DNA of 64,000 nucleotides. Source: Rhyacophila brunnea. Its lineage: Eukaryota; Arthropoda; Insecta; Trichoptera; Rhyacophilidae. The first letter of the stretch is position 1, and the number at the start of each line of letters is the position of its first letter. A program made the position numbers and the translations under genes. Shown one piece after another: positions 54,499 through 64,000 of this stretch. The stretch covers positions 186,001 to 250,000 of the forward strand of contig JAGYXB010001609.1 in assembly GCA_022495005.1 (NCBI GenBank), given 5' to 3'. A model generated the notes under the pieces. The model saw nothing but the letters and a program-made list of their open reading frames with translations. It ran no database searches and was not told the origin of the DNA.

Positions 54499-54906
54499 CA
54501 ACGTTTTTAAATTTTCTGTTGAATCATATAAACTTGACTTGACTAGCTTAAACGATCAAAAAAAATTGTATTTGATAGAAATAATACTGAAATGTCATTT
54601 TGACACTCATGTTGATTTCCATAGTAACGCAGGTATATATTAATAATTTAGTTGCCAGGACCCCAGACCCCTAGCAACCAATAATGGTGTCGAAATAACT
54701 TTTCATACAAAACAGAATTAACTGAAAATGAATTCTATTGATAAGATGGCTAAAAGTATTAAACAATGCATTGGCATCGTGTTCTCATATATTTTAAAAG
54801 TTTCAAATGTCTAGCTAGTCGGGAAGTTAGTTAAAAATCGATCGCAAGATTTGTACCGGACAAACAACCACCGGACAAATAAGAATACGACATAATAAAA
54901 ACGTTG
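54499..54906. mobile_element. TA-flanked MITE (CAACGTTTTT ends), copy 2
   Basis: Same family and orientation as 49364-49760. TA on both sides, 408 bp. It has an insertion of a few bases in the central CCCC(AGACC)CCTAGCAACC hairpin. Confidence 0.85.
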
Positions 54907-54909
54907 TAA

Positions 54910-56289
54910 TTAGACCAGCGGATGTATCTTTTTATATACCTATTCCTGAATAATGCAGAAATCTCAACGTATTTAAGCAAAATACATAGAGTTAAAATTG
55001 TATCATTTAGTTAGGTGTTTATCTGTACCCAATAAAATTGTGCGTAGGGTAGGGTAATTGTATATGGACCCTTCTTATTCACTACAAATACAACGAAAAT
55101 CAATATAATATAGCGTCTACTTATAGGTACACATAAGCAATTAAATAAAATAAATATGATCCGCTCAGATTTAGCAGGACATAGCTGAGTCATGCTAAGC
55201 GGACGAAGCCGGTCCTGATCTTTTATGTGGAATGGGTACTGAGATATCCCGGGTCCTGTGGCTAGCTCGGGATGTTTATAGTACCCGGGATTCACAAAAA
55301 TTAAATAATAAATAGAAATAGGTAGCAGTAAAATGAAAAAGTCTTGATTGTTTCGTTCAGACAACGTGGTGTTTATATTTTGGCTACATCGACACACCAT
55401 CAATACACTATATTATTCTTACATATTTCCATCACTTAATATTATTGCTTAATCTCTAATTCGCTTTAACTTTAAACTTAATTCTCTATATCCGTTTCTC
55501 TAACTAATTTTTCACGTCCATGCGTGGTTATATCGTTTCTTTTTACTCTCCGAGTCGTGGGGTCGATATTGCCTCTTTCAATGGCGACCCTCTACTGACT
55601 TTTTTCTCACGCACAGTGTTGCCATCCTTCCCTTACATACTCCTTATTATTAAATTTCTTTGGCTTTCGTCTCTTTTATTCGCAAATCACATTCTTCTCT
55701 GATATCCTATTATTATAATAAGATAGAATTCTTCCGTGCTAAGTACATGTTGAATATTTTGACAGTTAATCAAGGAATTTTGGAAGTACGTACGCCCATT
55801 GTTGACTAGGAGGTCAGGTGACATGGTTATACCTAATAATTAATTTTATCTATCGGGAGAGGCCCAATAATCATGGGTGTTACAGTACCTACTATATCAT
55901 TGTGTTTTTTAAATGTGTTATAATGCCCTAACACCAAGAGTTCACAGTTAACGCCTATAAATACAAATACTTATCGGATTATTCCCCATAATGAAATATT
56001 CGATCCCCAGGATAGAGCCATATTGCCCCTTCCCTCGTAGGGGTCATTATTCTGATATAATAATACTATGATTAGGTATGTAATGTAATGTTCACTTCCC
56101 CACTTCTACTGATGTTGAGGCACCACACTATATTATTATCTAAATTAATGGTTACATATTTTATTGTAATATCATGATATCTATATACTCAGCAACAGGC
56201 ACTTAATTCGTTTTACATCAAATGCGGTGAAATGTTTTTTTTTACTAATTATATTGGTTGAATCATTTTGTTTTACTAAAATAATCAGA
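54910..56289. other. Intergenic, nothing recognised
   Basis: AT-rich, short open frames only. The frame at 55011-55403 (minus) includes a hydrophobic stretch but has no recognised similarity or splice support. Confidence 0.45.
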
Positions 56290-56415
56290 AGTCGAAGATT
56301 TCCGGAAGACTTAGTCTTCGTTCAATAAAAACAAAAAAAATACGTATGACTAATAAAGTTTAATGTGCACTATTTATGACGGATATTAACAGCCTATCTC
56401 CACCCTTCGCTACTG
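56290..56415 (+). mobile_element. Right half of hAT-type MITE (CAGTGGCGAAGG family)
   Basis: TTTAATGTGCACTATTTATG, then CCACCCTTCGCTACTG ending at 56415. The left arm is missing, as in the copy at 1-131. Confidence 0.7.
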
Positions 56416-57134
56416 ATATATAGGTATACCTTGGGCATTGCCCAATGTCCATTCCTTAGATTTTAAGTATTGCTTCACTCAAAATATCGTCAACTTTAAT
56501 TATGTTTTCCTTTCCAAACAAATTGAGGTTTTTATCAAAAATAATGGCTGCTACGCAACTCTTATTCTCTTAGTTTAAAATATTATGATATTATGTTTTG
56601 TAATCGAACTTTTTTGTTAGCATGTTAAGCCTTTACTTTGAAGGCTTTCCACTTTAAAATACTTTAAATAAACTACAAAAAGTGCCAGCATTAAAAGACT
56701 GTCGACGCCAATTTTTTTTACGGCTTCCGGTACATTAAGTGCATATCTAGGAAATCTGAAAAATATTTTCAATCGACGGCTATAATATTTCTTCGTGCAC
56801 GTGTATATAATTATTACTACCTAGGTAGAACTACCTACCTATTGTAGTCCAAAATTACGATGGTGTGATATTTTCTCTGAAATATTGTGATAAATTTAAT
56901 AGAAACATAATAATTATAATATAAGTAGATACATTATTGTTTGGTTATTTACCTAGATAGAGGTTTTTAATTTTGTATTTACCAGAGTATCGACTAAGTA
57001 ATTAAATCAGTGATTGTGTATCCATCGTCACTAAATGTGGAAATATCTTAATTGTTTTTTTTTTTCAAATTAAACACGTATTCTGATTTAAAGATTGAGA
57101 GTTCTATGTTCTGTCTAATGTTCTTGCCTTCCTC

Positions 57135-57897
57135 CAGTGGCGCACCCAGGGCAAGGGGCCCTGGCACCTCCCAAACATGAAAATTATGAGAATGATTTGA
57201 AATTGAAAAGCACTATACCTTAGAAAAATTTCGAAACACTAATGTCGGTTTTTTTTAGAAACCTAATCCCTAATGGAACTGTCAAAAACTCGGTGTTCAC
57301 CCGTCCCGTATTCCGGAGTGGTATAGGTCATGGCTGGGGAGGGCTGACAGGGCTCTAGCCTGGAAGCCCGGGCTGTGGGGGGCCCGGCGCGTCGGGTTGA
57401 CCAGATAAGTGAGATAAATACACATCATAAATTAGCTTTAATAGTAAAAAAAGTCCCCTGCGGCGCTATTATAATTCATAGCCATAACCATATTAAATTT
57501 TATAATTGTGCAATATATTGTCTGATTATTATGTGTCGATACTCGACAGCTCCATTATTAAAGTAGATGTATTAAAAATCGCCAATAATTCACTGTATAA
57601 GTAGATACCTACCCTTAATTTGAACTAAAACACAATTTGAAAAACGTTAATGGAGTGTTTCACACTGTCTTTAATCTTAGCGGTAGGTACGGTGCCCGCC
57701 AAATATCTCGCACGCTCAACGGTTACCGCCACTATGCCTCAAATTAAAAAAAAAACTAGGAGAAACTGTAAAAATATACCACCGTGTATTGTGAAAATAT
57801 GTAAAAATAATTATATGAAGAAGAAAAAGAGCCTATGGGACTAATTTATATTCTCCTTGGGCCCCTCCCCCAATATTAAATCCTGAGTGCGCCACTG
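57135..57897 (+). mobile_element. hAT element copy A (CAGTGGCGCACCCAGG ends), duplication CCTTCCTC
   Basis: Left end CAGTGGCGCACCCAGGG, right end CTGAGTGCGCCACTG, exact 8-bp duplication CCTTCCTC (57127-57134 and 57898-57905). 763 bp. The interior shares GGGAGGGCTGACAGGGCTCT, CTGGTCAACCCGA (inverted) and GGTTACCGCCACTATGCC with copy B. No intact transposase, so non-autonomous. Confidence 0.93.
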
Positions 57898-58308
57898 CCT
57901 TCCTCCTTATCCCATATCCTACAAATAAGGATTGTGTGAAAAATAACAATGGAATTTAATTTTTTACTGAAGGTTTGTAGTTAATATCTTTTTTAGGTAC
58001 CTACCTTATGATTGTTAACTGTTTCTTAGACAATTCCGGCAAAGTATAAAATAATTACTTAGATATCTTTAAAAAAAAAAATCAGCTTTTCTGGAGCCTC
58101 TATACCTGTCGATGCCTCGAGCATCCACATACATAAAAACGTCACTGGCAATGATTACATAATAATATGCTCTCTCATTCTGAGGTAATAATCTTCTTCT
58201 TCGATAGAACTACATCCTAAATTAAGCTCTGACCTCCTCAATACTTCGCCTCCACGACACTCAGTCCTCCACTGCTATCGTTCAGTCGTCCACCAGCGAG
58301 AGATCCCT

Positions 58309-58878
58309 GGCCTGCGATTTCCTAACTGTCGACTCGTGTGTCACCCGACGACATGACGTAATTGTGACGTAAGCCAATACACGCTCGAGGCAAGCCGCCC
58401 AATATACACTGCTCACCATAGATATTATTATGATGAAACACCTATTTGTGTATGGGGACAATGAATAACGCCACTATATGACTAGTGTTATTTTCTCGAA
58501 TGCTATTATCACTCCGGTAGTACGTCACAATGATGTCATATGACGTCATGTCGACCGGGCGACTGGGACTCGCAAGTTCTAACATAAGGCCCCGGCCTGC
58601 GATTTCCTAACTATCGACTCGTGTGTCACCCGACGACATGACGTAATTGTGACGTCAGCCAATACACGCTCGAGGCAAGCCGCCCAACACACAATACTCA
58701 CCATAGATATTATTACGCTGAAACACATATTTGTGTATGGGGACAATGAATAACGCCAGCATTTGACTAGCGTTATTTTCTCGAATGCTATTATCACTCC
58801 GGTAGTACGTCACAATGATGTCATATTACGTCATGTCGACCGGGCGACTGGGACTCGCAAGTTCTAACATAAGGCCCC
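58309..58878. repeat. 285-bp tandem duplication rich in TGACGT motifs
   Basis: Two head-to-tail units (58309-58593 and 58594-58878), about 95 percent alike by eye. Each has mirrored ends: CGACATGACGTAATTGTGAC on one side, and CGTCACAATGATGTCAT with GACGTCATGTCGAC on the other, so each unit folds back. A CCCTGG occurs at both outer edges, and the outside sequence looks continuous if the block is removed. Confidence 0.85.
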
Positions 58879-58989
58879 TGGCGTTCACTCCCACATTGTC
58901 CCTCCAGCGAAGTCACGGTCTCGGCTTTCTCCGGCCCATCCGTTGCAGGTGATCCATCCATCTCAAAAAGTGGATAATTTTATGGAGAG

Positions 58990-59985
58990 TCGTAGATCCC
59001 TTGTATCCGTATAATCTGTATAGGTATAGGTAAAAATAAGTCATTTTTATTGAATTTTATATTACTAAACATAATAACAATATTTACTATTGTACATAGG
59101 TTGGTGGTATTATATACTAATTTTAAAACTATGACTGATACCTATTGCCTATTCAAATAATGAACTTTCTATTTTGAACTTGACACTGACAGCTGATAAA
59201 GTGATATACATTTCAGTCAAATAGATAAAAACTGAGTATGTAGGCACCTACTTACTTAGATAGGTGCCTACCAGCTACCTATACGCTTGCTACATTTTAG
59301 TTAAATACTTTTATCGCGTGTGGAAAGATTTTCGAGTCGAAATGACTACGTGGGCGTCGGCACGAGTCAATTTCAAATGCGGGGAATCGAGAAACCGAGT
59401 GAAGTTATTCCTTGGTTGATGACTGATGAGTCAGCGAATTGATCGAAACCAGATTTAACCTAATCGGTGCCCGCTGCTTCGAAGAAATTGCTCAGTCAAC
59501 TGTGACAGTTATAATTTATAATATAACTACCTATAGGTACGTTTTATAATATATAACTTATGTAGATACTGTAGGTAAGTTGTAAGGGCTAGGGCTTACC
59601 AAAATAAACTCTCAGTGGCGCAGTATTTAAAGTTACGTATTTATTTAAAATAAATATTTACAAATTATAAATTCAATGCGTTCACAACATGACACACACA
59701 CCAGAGGGAAAAAATCAAAGAAATGGTGACCCAACGGTCTTAGAAATATTTTAACAAAACACGGCGCAATCAGAATATTAAATACAAAAAAAATACAGAA
59801 AGTATACCCTATTTTAAGGGTTTATGAAACAGTGAAGTCTGAAACGATTTGAAACCCGTTAAACTAACATTATTAATGATAGGTTTGCTCTACAAATTGG
59901 GAGATCAAAGAACATGCTGCTGATGCTCTCGATAACTAAGATAGTTGTCACTTGCCAAGAGTTTTTCATTTATACTTCATTTTCT
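58990..59985. other. Intergenic, nothing recognised
   Basis: No coding or repeat structure seen on either strand beyond short taggtacctac-like strings. Confidence 0.45.
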
Positions 59986-59989
59986 TTCT

Positions 59990-60262
59990 TTTGACCATGT
60001 CCGATCCTAATAGAATCATAATTTGGGCCTCCACAGAGTGGATGTTTGTATTAACAGATTTTTGTTTGTACGAGAAATGGATGTTAGCCATTTGCTCAAC
60101 TTACTATGTCCATACTCTGACTTCAAATACAAATTAAAACACAATAATGTGCATTTTTTGCCAAACCTAGGGTTCTAACCCGAGACCAACGACATTATAA
60201 GCCGACGCGTAACTTTAACATCGTGAGCATACCTAAGACAAAGTCGGTCGGATAAAGCCATT
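59990..60262 (-). mobile_element. tRNA-like SINE, copy 3 (inverted)
   Basis: On the minus strand it runs GGCTTTATCCGACCGACTTT, then CTCACGATGTTAAAGTTACG, a B-box-like GGGTTAGAACCC, CCACTCTGTGGAGG and the tail TAGGATCGGACATGGTC. This is the same order as copies 1 and 2. Confidence 0.78.
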
Positions 60263-61134
60263 GGTATAGATATGTTATCATAAATCGTCAGGTGTTCGAA
60301 TTTAGAACTAGGCTCATCACACTTTGAAAAGCATTGAATGATAATATCAAATCTAAGCATGTGGCGCCATCACTCAGCGGACAACTTATACTGGTGGATC
60401 TATATCTATTGCCAGCTTGGGTTTTTGATACAAGACTATTTCTGCGTGTAAAGGAAAGAGGGGAAAATAATTATAAAACCATTACTTTTTAGGAGAGCCA
60501 CAACACAATACGATTCAGTGTTAGACAGCTTTGTATGTGGACGTTTTTTATTTCCATATGAAATTTCGACTCATATTTTTTCTCATGTACGCATACCTGT
60601 AAGTATTATGGTGAATTTGGCATATTAAACTGATTTTTAAATTTTAAGACTTAAGAAGGTACATATTTCTTTTTTCCTTTTGCACTGATAGACTGTTATA
60701 AGTACTACCTAAATTCCTAAATCCTGCATTGCTTTAACTTTAACATAACAGCTATCATCGCCATATAAATCTTGAAAGTATTGGCGGTTCCCCTTGTAAC
60801 TCAGAAGCGAGTTTCAAAAACATTAACATATAGGTAGGTACTTACTTATTTTTTACAATCGTAGTGTGAAATATCACTACGTCAGGTCAACTATATTGGT
60901 GTGTATTTAGTGGCGGCTGATCAAGATCAATTTCGCAAGGAGGCCGCCAAATCTATCATACAGCAAATACGATACTGAACAGGTCAGATACACAATATCT
61001 CCGTCAATAAAACTGACTATAAATTACTTAATAAAATTGAACAGTCTCTTATGTTATTATAATTATTATAACGTATAACTCAAAAACTACTGGACCAATA
61101 TTGATAGAACTTGCATAGATTATAGACTAGGTAC

Positions 61135-62448
61135 CAGTGGAGCACTCAGGATTTAATATGGGGGCAAGGAGGAGAATGTAAATTAGTCCCATAGGCTCTT
61201 TTTCTTCTTCATATATTATTTTTACATATTTTCACAATATACGGCGGTATATTTGTACAGTTTCTCATAGTTTTTATTAAATTGGAGGCATAGTGGCGGT
61301 AACCGTTGTGCGTGTCATCAGCGGTTGGAAGTGACCATAGACTAATATACTTTTGAAGTGACTAACAGCGACCATGCTGGACATGTGCGCCTAGCAGTGT
61401 TGCCATATTTTCAAAGTGGAATTATAGTACCGAGCCTCCAAAATTATAGTATTTCGACAAAAAGTATAGTACGCGTTGAATGACGAATACTTTTCTGCAT
61501 TTTCCAAAAATTACGCGTAATGTACCTAATTACCGTCACATTTTTTTTAGACAAAAATTCAAATGTAAAGTAATTAACGTCTCATTTTTTTTAGACAAAA
61601 ATTCAACTGTAAGGTGATTAACGTCTCGTTTTTTAGACAATAATTGAAATGTAAGGTGATTAGCGTCTCGGTTTTTTTTTGCAAAATATTCAGATGTAAG
61701 GTGATTAATATCTCCTTTTTTTAGACAAAAAATCAAATAGAAGGTGATTAAAGTCTCGTTTTTTAGACAAAAGTTAGGTATTTTAGTTCTCCCGAACAGC
61801 TTTAGCGCTATTTTTTATATCTTTTTTTTCGAATTTTCAAAATTATAGTATTTTGGGCTAAGTTTGAAACACTACATTAACGTTTTTCAAATTGTTTTAG
61901 TTCAAAAGGATACATATACAGTGAATTATTGGCGATTTTCAATACATCTACTTAATAATGGAGCTGTCGAGTATCGACACATAATAATCAGAAAATATAT
62001 TACACAATATTATATACTTAATTGAAAATGTTCATGGCCATGAAGTATAACAGCGGCGCAGGCGACTTCCTTTACTATTAATGATAATTTATGATTTGTG
62101 TTTATCTCACTTATCTGGTCAACCCGACACGCCGGGCCCTCCACAGCCCGGGCCCCCAGGCTAGAGCCCTGTCAGCCCTCCCCAGAATCCCCCATGGCCT
62201 ACACAACTCCGGAATTCGGGTGGACACCGAGAATTTTTTGGCAGTTCCATTAGGGATTGGGTTTCTAAAAATACCCGACATTAGTGTTTCGAAATTTTTC
62301 TTAAAAGAGTGCTAGAGAATGACAAATCATTTTTTGCCGTGTTTTTATTTGTCTAAGACAATTTCAATTTCAATGTTTAAAATCATTCTGATAATTTTCA
62401 TGTTTGGAGGTGCCAGGGCCCCTTGGCTCCCCCTTGGGTGCGCCACTG
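61135..62448 (-). mobile_element. hAT element copy B, inverted relative to copy A, with internal insertion
   Basis: Ends CAGTGGAGCACTCAGG and TTGGGTGCGCCACTG. The flanks CTAGGTAC (61127-61134) and CTAAGTAC (62449-62456) match at seven of eight bases. It is the reverse complement of copy A apart from about 540 extra bases (roughly 61325-61865), which interrupt a stretch continuous in copy A and contain a tandem repeat. Confidence 0.9.
61540..61780. repeat. Tandem repeat, period about 58 bp, in hAT copy B insertion
   Basis: Five degenerate units of AAGGTGATTAACGTCTC, a T-run, then TTTTAGACAAAAATTCAA. On the minus strand this reads as a repeating LxxKKxDxNHLT peptide, but composition and context argue against a gene. 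Confidence 0.75.
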
Positions 62449-62746
62449 CTAAGTACATACATGCAGGTGGGATAATCTGCCATTGCATAGCACAATCCTA
62501 CATTAGTTATTAACATTGTAGATAGATATGTAGAATTATTAAAAAAGTCCTACACGGCCAAGAGTATAATTAATAATAATATTATGTCTGATAAGATAAG
62601 CAAAACAAGTTTATCGACAATTTCATACTTTTGTATTACAACACAGAGATAAAACATGTTTTTATTTTACTTTCAGGAAGTCTGCTTCCGACATCGTCCC
62701 CGTGGGGTCACTTATAAATAAATTAAACAAAATCAGTTCCTTAGTC

Positions 62747-64000
62747 CAGTGGTATTCAAACTGTGCGCCGGGTGACCAGGGAAAACCAAAAAAAGAAAAG
62801 GAAACTTTGTTGGGCATCATCAGTGACGTCCCAAGACAAAACGCCGCCCCATTTTTTGTATAAGTACCTACCTACAATATTTTTTATCATCCGTGTTCGT
62901 GCCGTTTCTGGTGACCAAGGACGTCGAAGGGCAACGGAAGTAAACTAGACATCGCGAACCCGACAAAAAATTACAGTCCTGTTAAACCTTTTATGTTCAT
63001 TAATACATTTTGTTTCCAACCAGTGAGGTGATTTTTTTAAAGGAAATATATTTTCGTTAGTTAAGTAGAAACTCAGTTTAGGTAGCTATTTCTATATATA
63101 CCTACCAAATGATTCTCCTCAATATGCCGCCCTTCGAGTAACCGCCGCCCCCAAGCGACGCTCAATCTGCCTACCCCCACGGGACGTCACTGGGAATCAT
63201 CATAAAGAGTACAATATGCTTAAATATTGATTTCACTGTAGCCTCTAGAAGTGAGCTAGACGGCCCTTGTGTGTGATGTGTTACGTAATTTTATCAAATG
63301 TCGCTATAAATCCTATTAGTTATTTGCGTTCGAAGGATGGCGATCTCGCAAATAAGCTAGGTGCTGAATTTTTAAAAAAGACTATACACGTTGCTTCAAG
63401 CGTATCAGTTAGCTGCTTTTCGGGTAACTTAAAACAAAAAAAAACTGTTCATTATTGCTGATGAGTTAGTAACTCTTTGCAGCTTTCAAACAATACCATT
63501 CAGAGAAGAATTCCTATAAAAATTGAAGAGAAACTTGTAGAGGGGATAAAGAAATTAAGATTTTGAAATTCAACTTGAATCAACTAACGTGACTAACGTG
63601 AGTAACCTATAGTAAGTAATTCTACTTTGCTTGGTGAGATATAGTGAAGCTGAAGACTTTAGTGCTTTGATTTATCTGGATAAGGATGGACCATTAGTTC
63701 AAAGATATTTAGTTTTCTTGATGAGTAGGTACATACAAGCACATGGCTAGACATGGGCAAAAGCGTCGGATGGTGTACAAACGGTGCTGCTCAGCAATCA
63801 TGACTGGATATCGCACAGATGTAGTTGCAAAAATAAAAAATGATGCTCATTGCGAATTATTGTCCAATCACTGTATGCTTCATTGAGAATATTATCCAGC
63901 AAATAAGGTTTCTCTGAACTAAACACAGTGATGAATGACTGAAGAAGATCATAAATAAAATTCATAGTTGAGCCATGAGCTCCAGACGGTTCATAAGTTA
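62747..64000 (+). mobile_element. ZBED/SCAND3-like hAT, decayed, runs off window
   Basis: Starts CAGTGGTATTCAAACTGTGC, a typical terminus of this hAT group. After a nested MITE, degraded coding sequence follows: DGDLANKLGAEFLKKTIHVA near 63340, and near 63760-63900 a stretch (GAAQQS, then a TGYRT-like piece) that resembles the CTDGAAAMTG block of these transposases with stops. The right end is outside. Confidence 0.6.
62821..63192. mobile_element. hAT-type MITE (CAGTGACGTCCC ends) nested in the ZBED-like hAT
   Basis: CAGTGACGTCCC at the left, GGGACGTCACTG at the right. The flanks GGCATCAT (62813-62820) and GGAATCAT (63193-63200) match at seven of eight. 372 bp, with GC-rich right part (GCCGCCCCCAAGCGACGC). 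Confidence 0.78.

Overview
The window is eukaryotic nuclear DNA, almost certainly from an insect. Genes are split by GT-AG introns, exons are GC-rich against AT-rich introns, and the introns are loaded with class II transposons and LINE fragments. Short GTAGGTACCTAC-like strings are scattered throughout and the LINE 3' ends are of types common in moths and butterflies, so Lepidoptera is my best guess. That order-level call is an inference from style, not proof.

Two protein-coding host genes are supported, both on the minus strand. CAND1 (cullin exchange factor) runs from its ATG at 38738 down to 813. Eighteen coding exons were mapped, covering about 1161 residues; the last roughly 90 residues must lie beyond the left edge. 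TMEM205-like, a small multi-pass membrane protein, has four coding exons between 50340 and 44916 and encodes 298 residues. Splice sites, reading phases and alignment to the known families agree at every junction.

The rest is mostly mobile DNA. CAND1 intron 12 (9479-22257) holds a nested stack: a dead piggyBac gene, cut by an 8.7-kb hAT element with a clean 8-bp target duplication, itself cut by an uninterrupted piggyBac (564-residue transposase), a Tc1/mariner-type MITE, a second hAT and an irritans-type mariner. A small TTAA-flanked element sits separately in the dead piggyBac. Other CAND1 introns hold a TTAA element beside its own empty-site control (intron 17), a long-TIR foldback element and a pogo-like element split by mariner (intron 15), a hAT-type MITE 51 bp from a splice donor (intron 7), a tandem array of about 146-bp ATC-rich units (intron 5), and a 1-kb TA-flanked element that starts ten bases past the exon 2 donor (intron 2).

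To the right of CAND1 are LINE fragments, several hAT-type MITE families with readable 8-bp duplications, a tRNA-like SINE in three copies, a 285-bp tandem duplication rich in TGACGT motifs, two inverted hAT copies (57135-57897 and 61135-62448), and the start of a decayed ZBED/SCAND3-like hAT running off the right edge.

I found no operon, CRISPR array, defence island, rRNA or functional tRNA. The window's novelty is in transposon architecture and in insertions close to splice sites of an essential gene. I see no new biochemical system.
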